Assembly (NCBI GenBank): GCA_023387735.1
Contig: JAEWHP010000003.1
Coordinates: 62,001 to 126,000 of the forward strand
DNA: 64,000 bases
Reading direction: 5' to 3'
Origin: Pseudomonadota bacterium
Lineage (GTDB): Bacteria > Pseudomonadota > Alphaproteobacteria > Rhizobiales > Xanthobacteraceae
Shown one piece after another: positions 37,507-46,671 of the stretch. The notes under the pieces were generated by a model. The model saw nothing but the letters and a program-made list of their open reading frames with translations, ran no database searches and was not told the DNA's origin. Positions within the stretch are counted from its first letter, which is position 1, and each line of letters begins with the position of its first letter. The translations under genes and the position numbers were made by a program.

Positions 37507-38718
37507 TCAAGCCGCCTTGGCCAATCCGACCTCGGCCCAGATCTCCGCCAAAGCCTGCACCAGATGCTCGATATCGGCATCGGTGTGATGCGGCGACGGG
37601 GTGATCCGCAACCGCTCGGTGCCGCGCGGCACGGTCGGATAATTGATCGGTTGCACGTAGATGCCGTAGCGGTCGATCAGAACGTCGCTGATCTGCTTGC
37701 ACAGCACCGGGTCGCACACCATGACCGGCACGATATGGCTGGGGTTGTCCAGATGCGCGACGCCGGTCTCGTTGAGCCTCCGTCGCAGCCGCGCCACGCG
37801 ATCCTGGTGCCGTTCACGTTCGGCTGAGCTCACCTTCAGATGCCGGATGCTGGTCAGCGCTCCCGCGGCGACCGCGGGCGGCAGCGAGGTGGTGAAGATG
37901 AAGCCGGAGGCAAAACTGCGGATGAAATCACAGATCGTACTCGACGCCGCAACATAGCCGCCGATCACCCCGAACGCCTTCGCCAGCGTGCCTTCGATCA
38001 CGGTCAGGCGATGGCTCACGCCCTCCCGGTCGGCGATGCCGCCGCCGTTGGGGCCATAGAGACCAACGCCATGCACCTCATCGAGGTAGGTCATGGCATT
38101 GTGGGCGTCCGCGACATCGCAGAGTTCGGCAATCGGCGCGATGTCGCCGTCCATCGAATAGACGGATTCGAATGCCACCAGCTTCGGCGCGTGCGGGTCG
38201 AGATCGCTCAGCTTTCGCTCGAGGTCTCGGGGATCGTTATGGGCGAAGATGCGCGTCGGGCTGCGGCTGTGCCTGATACCTTCGATCATCGAGGCATGGT
38301 TCAGTTCGTCCGACAGGATCGTGCATCCGGGCATCCGCGACGCCAGCGTGCTGATCGACGCCATGTTGGAGACGTAGCCCGAGGTGAACAGAAGCGCGGC
38401 TTCCTTGCCATGCAGAGCGGCGAGTTCCTGCTCGAGCAGGACGTGGTAGTGGTTGGTTCCGGCGATGTTGCGGGTGCCACCGGCGCCGGCGCCGCAACTG
38501 TCGAGCGCCTCGTGCATCGCGTTGAGCACCGCGGGGTGCTGGCCCATCCCTAGGTAATCGTTGGAACACCACACGGTGACTTCGCCGGCGCCATCGGCGT
38601 GGTGATGTCTGGCACGGGGAAAGGCACCCGCCCTGCGCTCCAGATCGGCAAATACCCGATAGCGTCCCTCGCGATGAAGACCTTCAAGTTGCCGGCGAAA
38701 GTAAGCCTCATAGTTCAT
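37507..38718 (-). CDS. hemA: 5-aminolevulinate synthase
   Basis: A 403-residue PLP enzyme that joins glycine and succinyl-CoA, the first step of tetrapyrrole synthesis by the C4 route. WCSNDYLGMG, GAGAGGTRNIAGT, HASMIEG, DEVHGVGLYGPNG and the PLP lysine in GTLAKAFGVIGG are all present. Its ATG overlaps the puhE stop, so it is coupled to the photosynthesis operon. A second hemA elsewhere would be usual but cannot be seen. Confidence 0.95.
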   Translation of the reverse strand: MNYEAYFRRQLEGLHREGRYRVFADLERRAGAFPRARHHHADGAGEVTVWCSNDYLGMGQHPAVLNAMHEALDSCGAGAGGTRNIAGTNHYHVLLEQELAALHGKEAALLFTSGYVSNMASISTLASRMPGCTILSDELNHASMIEGIRHSRSPTRIFAHNDPRDLERKLSDLDPHAPKLVAFESVYSMDGDIAPIAELCDVADAHNAMTYLDEVHGVGLYGPNGGGIADREGVSHRLTVIEGTLAKAFGVIGGYVAASSTICDFIRSFASGFIFTTSLPPAVAAGALTSIRHLKVSSAERERHQDRVARLRRRLNETGVAHLDNPSHIVPVMVCDPVLCKQISDVLIDRYGIYVQPINYPTVPRGTERLRITPSPHHTDADIEHLVQALAEIWAEVGLAKAA

Positions 38719-39728
38719 GACGTCCTCCCATTGATCGTTGCCGCCGGCTCGGTACTGATGTTGAGAGCCGTCGTCAGACCATCCCTTGCGTGTTGCTCAC
38801 GGAAACTCTGACGGAACTGGTCTTCAAGCCGCTGCCGTGCGCAGGCCGCTTGCGTAGGTCTCGGAGGCGCCGCTTCAGGGCGCACGTTCGCAAGCACGAC
38901 GAGATTGGGCGGAGCATTCGTGACCTTGGTGTCGCGTTCCTGTTCCATGGTGGTGTCCTCCGGCGGGAAACCCGGGCGCATGCCCCAGCCCCACAGCGTG
39001 ATCGCCGGCAGGGGCAGCAGCATGAACCAATGCTCGACAACGCCGAGCGCAAACAGCGTGGAAACCAATGTCAGCCCGACGACATCGAACGGCGTGGCCG
39101 CCACTTCGACGATCCGCTGGATCATGATGACCAGAACGGCGGTCGCGAGCGTAACCGAAGCCGGAAAGAATGCGCTGACCGGTTTGCGGGCGAAGAAGCT
39201 CTTCAGGAATCGCACGGCATCCGGCATCAGTTCGTCATTGGTGACGGGAACGCCGAGGAAGAGGTTGATCTTGGCGCTCTGCCGAAGCGCCCAGAGCGCC
39301 GCAAAGGTCCAGAGCCCGACCTGGTTGGGCCCGTTCCAGGTCAGCGCGACGACCGCGGCCCCACATGCCAGCAGTGCGAACTCATGATAGAGGATGGCCT
39401 GCAACGCGTAGCTCAGGCGCTTCCAGCCGGTCACGCCGACCGGACAGGCCAGCGGCCGCGGTCCCGTCAGCCAGCCTGCGAGAAACGCGATCTCCTGCGC
39501 GCCCCATAGCAGGATAGTGCAGGTGAAGGCGATGTAGGCGCCGCCAACGCTGATGTCGCTGGCCGTGAGCGCCAGGCCGCCAAGCGATCCGGCGAGCAGA
39601 CCTCCTGCCAGCAGCGCCCGCGGCGCCTCAAAGCGTCCCGGACGTGCCACCAGCAAAAGCACGGCCCCGGTGCTGAACCACCACACAAACGCGGCGTAGA
39701 TGGGCGGGACCGTGTATGACGCTATCAA
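38715..39728 (-). CDS. puhE: Photosynthetic complex assembly protein PuhE
   Basis: A 337-residue inner-membrane protein with about eight helices. IYAAFVWWFSTGAVLLL at the start, YHEFALL and the long helices in the middle are family features (DUF3623). PuhE affects assembly of reaction centre and LH1 in Rhodobacter. The start is probably TTG at 39726-39728: GAGGAGAGGGCG precedes it, and it lies 10 bases after the acsF stop. The last 70 residues are hydrophilic and poorly conserved. Confidence 0.88.
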   Translation of the reverse strand: MIASYTVPPIYAAFVWWFSTGAVLLLVARPGRFEAPRALLAGGLLAGSLGGLALTASDISVGGAYIAFTCTILLWGAQEIAFLAGWLTGPRPLACPVGVTGWKRLSYALQAILYHEFALLACGAAVVALTWNGPNQVGLWTFAALWALRQSAKINLFLGVPVTNDELMPDAVRFLKSFFARKPVSAFFPASVTLATAVLVIMIQRIVEVAATPFDVVGLTLVSTLFALGVVEHWFMLLPLPAITLWGWGMRPGFPPEDTTMEQERDTKVTNAPPNLVVLANVRPEAAPPRPTQAACARQRLEDQFRQSFREQHARDGLTTALNISTEPAATINGRTS

Positions 39729-39738
39729 CGCCCTCTCC

Positions 39739-40836
39739 TCACCATGCCGGTTGCATGCAGATTTCGCGCGGCAGCGCATTCGGCTTCACAGGCAACAGGA
39801 ACAGCCGCGCAAACGTCAGCGCAGCCCTCCCCGCCAGGCCAGCGCGCTTTACCTTTGACAGGAGACCGCCCTTCTCGCGTGCGTCGGCGATCGCCTCGGA
39901 GATCAGCCGCAGGCGCTCGAGACCGGCGAGGAAGCGCGGATCATCGAGGTCCAGCGTGACCGGAAAGACCTGCTTGGATATTTCCGAGGTGATGCGGAAT
40001 ACCCGCATATCGTAATCGGTCGGGTGCATCCCCAGCGCCTCGTGGAACGCCGGCCGCATGTGATCGCGCACATACATGGTGGCGAATACCGCCAGCAGGA
40101 AGAACCGGATCCAGAGCTTGTTGACACCGCGCAGCAGCGAGGGATCGGCACGCATCAGGAGCGCAAAGGCCTCGCCGTGGCGGAACTCGTCATTGCACCA
40201 CAGTTCGAACCAGCGGAAGATCGGGTGGAACTGGCGCTCGGGATGCCGCTCCATCTGCCGGTAGATGGTGATGTAGCGCGCGTAGCCGATCTTCTCCGAC
40301 AGGTACGTCGCGTAGAAAATGAACTTTGGCCGGAAGTAAGTGTACTTCTTCACTTTCGTGAGAAAGCTCAGATCGACGCCGATACCGTGGTCCTTGAGAA
40401 TTTCATTGATGAAGCCGGCATGGCGGGCCTCGTCGCGGCTCATGAAGCTGAACAGTTCCTGGATATCCTTGTTCTTGATCCGCTTCTTGATTTCCGCATA
40501 GAGCACGCAGCCGGAGAATTCCGCGGTGAGCGAGCTGACCAGAAAGTCCTTGAACTCCTTGCGCAGCTCGGGCGACAGAGATTCCAGATCGTTCTTGAAT
40601 TCATCGGTCTTGACGAAGTGCGCCTTGTTATGATCGGCGCGCAGTTCCTTGATCACGGCGTTCCATTCGGAGCGCACCAGGCTGACATCAAGTCGATCCA
40701 TCGCCTCGAAATCGGTGGTGTAGAAGCGCGGGCTGAGGATTGTGTCCTCGCGCGCCTTGTCGAGGCTTTCAGCACTGCCCTTGATGCCGGGGCGCGTCTG
40801 CAGACTGCCTTGGGTGCCGCCTTCCATGGGGATCAT
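39739..40836 (-). CDS. acsF: Aerobic Mg-protoporphyrin IX monomethyl ester cyclase
   Basis: A 365-residue diiron oxygenase of bacteriochlorophyll synthesis that forms the fifth ring using O2. Iron-ligand segments: LTAEFSGCVLYAE, SRDEARHAGF (about 130) and NDEFRHGEAF (about 225). The presence of AcsF marks aerobic anoxygenic photosynthesis capacity. The start codon overlaps the orf101 stop. No bchE is in the window. Confidence 0.95.
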   Translation of the reverse strand: MIPMEGGTQGSLQTRPGIKGSAESLDKAREDTILSPRFYTTDFEAMDRLDVSLVRSEWNAVIKELRADHNKAHFVKTDEFKNDLESLSPELRKEFKDFLVSSLTAEFSGCVLYAEIKKRIKNKDIQELFSFMSRDEARHAGFINEILKDHGIGVDLSFLTKVKKYTYFRPKFIFYATYLSEKIGYARYITIYRQMERHPERQFHPIFRWFELWCNDEFRHGEAFALLMRADPSLLRGVNKLWIRFFLLAVFATMYVRDHMRPAFHEALGMHPTDYDMRVFRITSEISKQVFPVTLDLDDPRFLAGLERLRLISEAIADAREKGGLLSKVKRAGLAGRAALTFARLFLLPVKPNALPREICMQPAW

Positions 40837-41138
40837 GATGCCCTCCCATCCGAGAAGCTGACTTCGTAGAGTTCGGTCAATTCGAGATAACCTTCGATCC
40901 GCGCCCGCAGCCGGTCGAGCGGACTACCACGAACGACCGTGGCGGTGCGGCGGACGACAAGGCGCTGGCCGAATTCGACGCCTGTCGGCGCGTCATGCAC
41001 CCTGACTTGATCGCCGGGCTTGATGTCGATGTCGCCATCGAGAACGACATGGGCATGCAAGGTCTCCGAGGTCTGTTCGATCTCGACCGTGCAGGGCACG
41101 TCGAAAGACTTGCGCGAACCGGTCCAAGCCATGGTCAT
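40833..41138 (-). CDS. Conserved photosynthesis-cluster protein of unknown function (orf101)
   Basis: A 101-residue soluble protein. It lies in 4-base overlaps with both puhC before it and acsF after it, so it is a true operon member. Sequence is mostly beta-prone (FDVPCTVEIEQ, AHVVLDGDIDIKPGDQVRVHD, GQRLVVRRTATVV) and ends ELTELYEVSFSD. No catalytic motif, helix or signal peptide is visible. It may help AcsF or reaction-centre assembly, judged only from position. Confidence 0.85.
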   Translation of the reverse strand: MTMAWTGSRKSFDVPCTVEIEQTSETLHAHVVLDGDIDIKPGDQVRVHDAPTGVEFGQRLVVRRTATVVRGSPLDRLRARIEGYLELTELYEVSFSDGRAS

Positions 41139-41593
41139 GTCGCGCCTCCCCGGAGTTTCATCAAGCGCGCAAAGGCTTCGGTGTTGGCCGATCCAAAGGC
41201 ATCGAGATCTATCTGCTTGCCGCTCGAGGTGTCCGTTAGCGTGATCTGGCCGTTGACAAAGCGGGTCAGCCGGAACGGTGGCTGCGAACCGATGTCGCCG
41301 AGCTTTCGTTCCCGCGCCAGCCCGCGCAGCACCACCCGGATGAAGCCGTTGCTTCCCGGCGCCAGGGTGTCGACCAGTTGCTGGTTACTGGCGTCGTACA
41401 CCAGCACCGCGCCATTCTTGCCGTCCTCGAACCGGAAGTCGCGGCTTTCGACGGCCGCCGGCAGCGTCATCCGGACTTCCCCGATGCCCGTCAGCCGGAC
41501 GGTCGTAACGGAGGCAAGGGCGAACAAAATCAGCCCCGCCGCGGCCAACACGCCACCTTTGGGGACGACGGGCTCGTGAATGGCCTGGCTCAT
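41135..41593 (-). CDS. puhC: Photosynthetic complex assembly protein PuhC
   Basis: A 152-residue single-pass protein. Membrane helix VLAAAGLILFALASVTTVRL near residues 14-33, then a periplasmic domain with RDFRFEDGKNGAVLVYDA and GFIRVVLRGLARERKL. Known PuhC proteins promote formation of the reaction centre-LH1 complex. ATG at 41593. Its stop overlaps the start of orf101. Confidence 0.92.
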   Translation of the reverse strand: MSQAIHEPVVPKGGVLAAAGLILFALASVTTVRLTGIGEVRMTLPAAVESRDFRFEDGKNGAVLVYDASNQQLVDTLAPGSNGFIRVVLRGLARERKLGDIGSQPPFRLTRFVNGQITLTDTSSGKQIDLDAFGSANTEAFARLMKLRGGAT

Positions 41594-41607
41594 GCGTTGT
41601 CTCCGTT

Positions 41608-42285
41608 TCAGGCTGCCACGGTGTCTGGTGAATGCGGGATGGTACTGGACACGAAATCGGACGCGCCGGATTGCACCAGCGAGATTGCGGACGGGCCCGG
41701 TTGTCCCGCCAGCGCCTCCGCCAGTTTCGCCGCGACCCCTGCCGCATCCGGTATTGAACTCAGCATCGGCTCCGGTGCCCGAAGCCTCCACGGGCGAATA
41801 TGCGGCCAGAGCAGCAGGTACGAGACGCGCTTGTTGTCCAGGACCCGCAACGGGATGTCGCCGCTGCCGTCGCGGTAGGTTTTCAGAGCCGCATTCGCGA
41901 TCCTGGAGAGCGGGATGTTCATCGTCATCGGCAGCGCGACGCCGAACTGAAACAGCACCCGCTTGCTGGTGATGGTGTAGCAGGCCGCACGCCGGAACAG
42001 CCATGCCAAAGTGGCCAGCACGGCGATGGCGCTGGTTGCCGGGACGATCAGCCACAGCGCGGAGATCGCGGCGTCGGCCGGCGGCACGCCGTGCGACCAG
42101 CTCGACCACAGCCGCCATACAAGCAGCAGGCCGAAATAGATCGCGACCTCGCGGATGTGGAACGCGCGCCACGCCAGTCCCTTGAACGTGGGCTTACCCT
42201 GCCAGATCACGCGTTCGCCAACGGGCAATGGCGCCGGCAACTCCTTGAACTGCAAGTTCTTGAACTGTTGATGATCCTGTTTCAC
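41608..42285 (-). CDS. puhB: Photosynthetic complex assembly protein PuhB
   Basis: A 225-residue membrane protein with a bacterial PH-like domain. Helices at about 40-57 and 66-88 (SALWLIVPATSAIAVLATL). The PH-like part contains YTITSKRVLFQFGVALPMTMN and IPLRVLDNKRVSYLLLWPHI. It starts at GTG 42283-42285, in a GTGA overlap with the puhA stop. PuhB aids reaction-centre assembly in Rhodobacter. Confidence 0.92.
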   Translation of the reverse strand: MKQDHQQFKNLQFKELPAPLPVGERVIWQGKPTFKGLAWRAFHIREVAIYFGLLLVWRLWSSWSHGVPPADAAISALWLIVPATSAIAVLATLAWLFRRAACYTITSKRVLFQFGVALPMTMNIPLSRIANAALKTYRDGSGDIPLRVLDNKRVSYLLLWPHIRPWRLRAPEPMLSSIPDAAGVAAKLAEALAGQPGPSAISLVQSGASDFVSSTIPHSPDTVAA

Positions 42286-43049
42286 AGCAGCGGCTCCTGT
42301 CGCGCTGGCGTCGCGTAGAGCGTGCCGGCGCCATAATACCCAACGATCTTGTCTTCCTCGAGCTTCGTCACCTGATCGAGGCTCTTGGTGGCCGGCACGT
42401 CGGCGAACTGGCTGCCGAGAATGGCGTCCACCCAGACCCATTGGCGATAGCGATTGATCTTGGCGAAAGGCAGCGGCAGCAGCACGCGACGGGCGCCTTC
42501 AGCTGTCGTGACCTCCACTTCGAGATAACGGATCAGCGCTTCGGCGCGATCGACCCAGACGTCGGTGACCACCCCGCCGACTTCACTATCCGCGCCCATC
42601 ACGCGCATGCCGCGCGGATCGGGATCGCGCGCTTCCAGATAGGTGCCTTCGGCCAGCCGCAGCGGAACGATGCAGGGGATGTTCTCCATGGTGAGTTCTG
42701 GAATGTCCTCGCGGTCGGCGTAGGAGCCGGGCCCGACGCCATCGAGCATCGGATTGCCGGTCGGCTCCTGCGGCGCACCCGGCCACACCGCAATTGGCGC
42801 CAGCGCCACGTCGCGGCGGTCGTTCTTGTGGTTCGGCAGCGTGGCGACGTGCCCGGTCCGCAGCAGATAGTTCTTGGGATCGGGCATTCTGGGGAAGCCG
42901 TGCACCACGCCACCGCCGCTCGCGGTCGAATCGAGCGGATATCCCTCACGCTTGTCTTCGCGGCGGAGGTAAAAGATCAGGCAGGCAAAGAAGATCCAGA
43001 AGACGTAGAGCGTGACCTGTGCCAGGTCCAAATAAGCGCCGGATTGCAT
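42282..43049 (-). CDS. puhA: Photosynthetic reaction centre H subunit
   Basis: A 255-residue full-length H subunit. One N-terminal helix (LAQVTLYVFWIFFACLIFYL) then REDKREGYPLD, and a cytoplasmic beta domain (NIPCIVPLRLAEGTYLEA, VGGVVTDVWVDRAEALIRYLEVEV, LPFAKINR). It caps the L/M pair and shapes the proton path to QB. The strong ribosome site GAGGGAGGTC precedes ATG 43049. pufLM are outside the window. Confidence 0.97.
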   Translation of the reverse strand: MQSGAYLDLAQVTLYVFWIFFACLIFYLRREDKREGYPLDSTASGGGVVHGFPRMPDPKNYLLRTGHVATLPNHKNDRRDVALAPIAVWPGAPQEPTGNPMLDGVGPGSYADREDIPELTMENIPCIVPLRLAEGTYLEARDPDPRGMRVMGADSEVGGVVTDVWVDRAEALIRYLEVEVTTAEGARRVLLPLPFAKINRYRQWVWVDAILGSQFADVPATKSLDQVTKLEEDKIVGYYGAGTLYATPARQEPLL

Positions 43050-43070
43050 GAGAGACCTCCCTCTCGTTGA

Positions 43071-44504
43071 CTAACCAGGAAATTCAGCGAGCCCGAACTT
43101 TGTTGGCGGCTGCGCGAAGCGCGTTCGTGACGTGCGCACGAGCGGGCCGATCGCAACCAGAGTGGCGAACAACAACGCAATTTCGATGTGGTAGACGACG
43201 CTGTATCCTGTAGACGGATCGGTCAGCGCGCGGCCGAGCGCGCCGCTTGACGCGAGCGACGAGACCGCGTCACGAATGCCGCCGCCCAGCGCAATCCCGC
43301 CGCCGGCCGCAGTCGCCTGCACGGCGCCCCAGGTACCCAGCGCCAGTCCGCTTTCGCCGTCGCGCGCAATCGCCATCGCCGCGGTCAGTGTGCCTGCCGC
43401 AAACAATCCACCGCCAAATCCAATCAGGGCGGTGCCGATCCGGAACAACAGGACCGATCCTAGCGGCGCAGCGAAGATCACCGCCGCGAATGCGAAGATG
43501 CCGGCCACCGCACCGAAGCCCGCGATGCGATAAGGATCGGCGTTCTTTCCCAACGTCCGTGCGGCCAGCCCGAACCCGGCGAGCGTACCGAGTGCGAAGA
43601 AGGCGGTCAGCGCGGTGGTCTGGCCGACGCTGAGTTTGAGGATTTCGGCCCCATACGGCTCCAGCAGAATATCCTGCATCGAAAACGCCGAGGTACCCAA
43701 AGCGAGCGCGACAAGGACGCGGACAGACCCGCCTGATTTCCGGAACCGGGCCCAGGATTGCTGGAACTCCGGCCGCGCGCGCGAAACCGAAGTCCGCGAG
43801 GGATCGCGCGCTTCCTGTTTCCAGAGCGCCGCAATGTTGAGCAACATCTGCGTGACCGCGACGCCCTGGATCACCTGGATCAGGCGGATCTCGTTGAAGT
43901 TCCGCAGCAGTTCGCTGAAGATAAGCGCACTGCCGACCATTCCGATCAGCAGCATCACATAGAGGAAGGCGACCACGCGTGGCCGTGCATCCTCGGGCGC
44001 GATATCGGTTGCCAGCGCCAGACCAGCGGTCTGGGTCGTGTGCATACCTGCGCCGACAAGAAGGAAGGCCAGCGCTGCGCCGAATTGGCCGTAAACGGCC
44101 GGATATTCGCCGGTGCCCGACAGCACCAGCAACGCGAACGGCAGGATGGCGAAGCCGCCGAACTGCAGCAGCGTGCCCATCCAGATATAGGGTACACGCC
44201 GCCACCCGAGCACGGAGCGGTGGTTGTCTGATTTGAACCCGATCAGGACACGGAACGGGGCGAACACCAGCGGGATCGATACCATCAGCGAAACCAGCAA
44301 GGTCGAAACGCCGAGTTCGACGATCATCACGCGGTTAAGCGTGCCGTTCAGCAGCACGATGGAAATCCCGGTGGAGACCTGGAACAGCGACAGCCGAAGC
44401 AACCGGCCAAGCGGCAGCTCCTTGGTAGCCGCGTCCGCAAAGGGCAGGAAACGCGTCCCGAGGCGCATCCAGCCCTTTGCAAATGTCGCGGAGACACGGC
44501 TCAT
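43071..44504 (-). CDS. lhaA: LhaA, LH1 assembly protein of the PucC family
   Basis: A 477-residue major-facilitator-like protein with twelve helices. Segments typical of PucC/LhaA: LFQVSTGISIVLLNGTLNRVMIVEL, DNHRSVLGWRRVPYIWMGT and MQDILLEPYGAEIL. It is needed for assembly of the core antenna. Its ATG overlaps the bchM stop by 4 bases, and puhA follows 21 bases on. In relatives the puhA promoter lies inside lhaA, which may keep puh expressed after the upstream break. Confidence 0.94.
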   Translation of the reverse strand: MSRVSATFAKGWMRLGTRFLPFADAATKELPLGRLLRLSLFQVSTGISIVLLNGTLNRVMIVELGVSTLLVSLMVSIPLVFAPFRVLIGFKSDNHRSVLGWRRVPYIWMGTLLQFGGFAILPFALLVLSGTGEYPAVYGQFGAALAFLLVGAGMHTTQTAGLALATDIAPEDARPRVVAFLYVMLLIGMVGSALIFSELLRNFNEIRLIQVIQGVAVTQMLLNIAALWKQEARDPSRTSVSRARPEFQQSWARFRKSGGSVRVLVALALGTSAFSMQDILLEPYGAEILKLSVGQTTALTAFFALGTLAGFGLAARTLGKNADPYRIAGFGAVAGIFAFAAVIFAAPLGSVLLFRIGTALIGFGGGLFAAGTLTAAMAIARDGESGLALGTWGAVQATAAGGGIALGGGIRDAVSSLASSGALGRALTDPSTGYSVVYHIEIALLFATLVAIGPLVRTSRTRFAQPPTKFGLAEFPG

Positions 44505-45019
44505 CGCGGTATCATCTCCAACGCCTGCGATTTGTAGAATCCGCTGGCGACGCGGTGGCTGCGGCCGATCTGCCAGCGCTCCAGCCCTTCATCCGCCATG
44601 AGGAGCCGCCGCAACTTCCGTTCGGCTACCGGCTCGATCGCCGGTGCGCGATCGCCGCGCGGAAAGAGCCGGCCGACGGCGTGCATGACGGCCAGCGCCG
44701 GAGTCTTCGGCGCGAACGTAATTAGCAGCGAATTCCGGGTGCGCTCGGCCAACCCCGCCATGATCCGGCAGGTGTCCGCCGGGCGGTAATGGATCAGTGA
44801 GTCCATCGCTACGACGAAGTCAAACTTGCCGAGCCTGGGGTCGAGCATGTCGCCCGACCGAAATTCGATGGCCGAGGAGTTCAGATCCGACGGAAGACGC
44901 TCCCTCGCCACCGAAACCAGCGTGGGAGACAGATCGATCGCGATCACCCGCGCGCCGCGCCGCGCCGCTTCGATCGAAAGCGCACCGGTGCCGCAACCGG
45001 CATCGAGCAACCGCGCGCC
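44501..45019 (-). pseudogene. bchM: Truncated bchM, Mg-protoporphyrin O-methyltransferase
   Basis: The C-terminal 172 residues of BchM: LLDAGCGTGALSIEAA (SAM site) to the end, ending QALEMIPR. The N-terminal 60 or so residues are gone. Beyond 45019 the frame enters antisense of an ABC permease, with no BchM character. The enzyme methylates Mg-protoporphyrin before the AcsF step. Without its N-terminus it is very unlikely to work, so either another bchM exists or the strain cannot make bacteriochlorophyll. Confidence 0.85.
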
Positions 45020-45022
45020 GCA

Positions 45023-45739
45023 TTTCTGATTCTCTGGCACCTGCTGACGAAATATCGCGTCGTGTTCTTCGTGCGGTTTACCAACGTCCCTTCCCCGCTT
45101 GCCGTCTACGAAAGCTTTACGACAGCAATCCACGACCCCAAATTCCTGATGCATGTCCTCCTGAGCTGCCGCAGAATCATTTTCGGCTTCTCACTGGCGG
45201 CACTTGTCGCGGTGCCGCTCGGTCTGGTCATGGGCCGTTTCAAGCTGATCCACGAAATAGTGTTCCCGGTTGCCGAAGTCCTTCGTCCGATTCCGGCGAT
45301 CGCCTGGGTACCGATGGCGATTATGCTTTGGCCGACAAACGAACAGAGCATCGTCTTCATCACTTTCCTCGGTTCGTTCTTTCCTATCCTGGTGAATACA
45401 CTTCACGGCATGGTTCTCGTAGATCCGGTTCTGGTCCGGGCGGCGCGATGCCTCGGCGCCAAGGAAGCCTCAATCTTTCGCGAAGTATATTTCCCGGCCT
45501 CGCTTCCGCACATCTTTACCGGACTCACTGTTGGAATGGGTGTTGCCTGGGTCTCGCTGATCGCAGCCGAGATGATCTCCGGCCAGTACGGAATCGGCTA
45601 TTTCACCTGGGAAGCCTATTCGCTGGTCCAGTACGCGGACATCGCACTCGGGATGATCGCGATCGGTGTGCTCGGCCTTACGTCCAGTGTGTTGATCCGC
45701 TCTGCTGGAAGGCTCGCAATGCCATGGGGGCGCACATGA
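45023..45739 (+). pseudogene. ABC permease, TauC/SsuC/NrtB type, truncated at the 5' end
   Basis: About 239 residues. FLILWHLLTKYRVVFFVRF continues into a normal family 2 permease with EVLRPIPAIAWVPMAIMLW and RAARCLGAKEASIFREVYFPASLP (EAA loop). Relatives carry roughly 30 more residues, including part of the first helix; here the frame passes straight into antisense bchM. A GTG at 45062 could start a shortened product. The stop overlaps the ATPase ATG. Confidence 0.75.
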
Positions 45740-46608
45740 GTTTGATCGAGGCAAAGGCAGGCGAAGGTCACATCGAGGTCAAGAACTTCGCGCTGAGCTA
45801 TGAGACGATCGACGGGTCCGTTGCTGCCGTTACCGACACACAGATCCACGTGAAGCCGGGTGAATTCGTCTCGATTGTCGGTCCATCAGGTTGCGGAAAA
45901 TCCACATTATTGAATGCGGTCGCGGGCTTCCTGAAGCCTACCGCGGGAACTGTCACGGTCGATGGCGAAGAGGTAAAGGGCCCGAGCGCCGAACGTGGGA
46001 TGGTCTTCCAGCAATACTCTCTTTTCCCCTGGAAAACCGTCCAGGAAAACGTCGAATTCGGACTAAAGATGCGCGGCATGGACCGCTCCCGCCGCGACAG
46101 AGCTGCTCGCACACTGCTCGGACTCGCTGGCCTTGAAGCGTTCGGAAAGCAATATCCAGACAGACTTTCCGGTGGCATGAAACAGCGCGTTGGCATCGTG
46201 CGAGCCCTGGCGACAGGGCCGAAAGTTCTTCTGCTGGATGAGCCATTCGGCGCGCTGGATGCGCAGACGCGGGTCATCATGCAGCAAATTCTCAATAACA
46301 TGTGGCAACGGATGAAAATATCTGTCCTGTTTGTGACCCATGATATCGACGAGGCAATCTTCCTTTCAGACCGCGTCTATTGCATGACCGCCCGCCCCGG
46401 TTCCATCAAGGCGGAAATTCCCATTCCGCTGGAAAGGCCACGTCAGCAATCGATGATGATGTCGTCAGAATTCCTGGCGCTGAAACGTGGCCTGATGTCG
46501 CTGATCCGCGAGGAAAGCCTGAAGGCAATGGGAGGGGAAATCAGCGACCAGGGTTTGCAGGGGCTCAATATAGACTTGCACGGGCAGTCGTTGGCCGAAA
46601 TACTTTGA
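45736..46608 (+). CDS. ABC transporter ATPase, nitrate/sulfonate/taurine type
   Basis: A 290-residue ATPase. Walker A GPSGCGKST, Q-loop VFQQYSLFPWKTV, signature LSGGMKQRVG, Walker B VLLLDEPFGALD and the H-loop VTHDIDEAIFLSDRVY are intact. The ATG at 45736 overlaps the permease stop. Family members energise import of nitrate, sulfonates, taurine or pyrimidine precursors. The matching binding protein would have been on the far side of the breakpoint and is missing here. Confidence 0.9.
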   Translation: MSLIEAKAGEGHIEVKNFALSYETIDGSVAAVTDTQIHVKPGEFVSIVGPSGCGKSTLLNAVAGFLKPTAGTVTVDGEEVKGPSAERGMVFQQYSLFPWKTVQENVEFGLKMRGMDRSRRDRAARTLLGLAGLEAFGKQYPDRLSGGMKQRVGIVRALATGPKVLLLDEPFGALDAQTRVIMQQILNNMWQRMKISVLFVTHDIDEAIFLSDRVYCMTARPGSIKAEIPIPLERPRQQSMMMSSEFLALKRGLMSLIREESLKAMGGEISDQGLQGLNIDLHGQSLAEIL

Positions 46609-46671
46609 GCAGACTGTGCCTGGAGTGAACCGGCCAGCGACAGAACTTTTGGCCACTCGCTCCACAGCTCC

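Noticed and set aside
45062..45739. Treating the ABC permease as intact from the GTG at 45062
   Set aside because: The upstream residues ILWHLLTKYR are in frame and belong to the family's first helix, so the GTG is an internal codon of a truncated gene.
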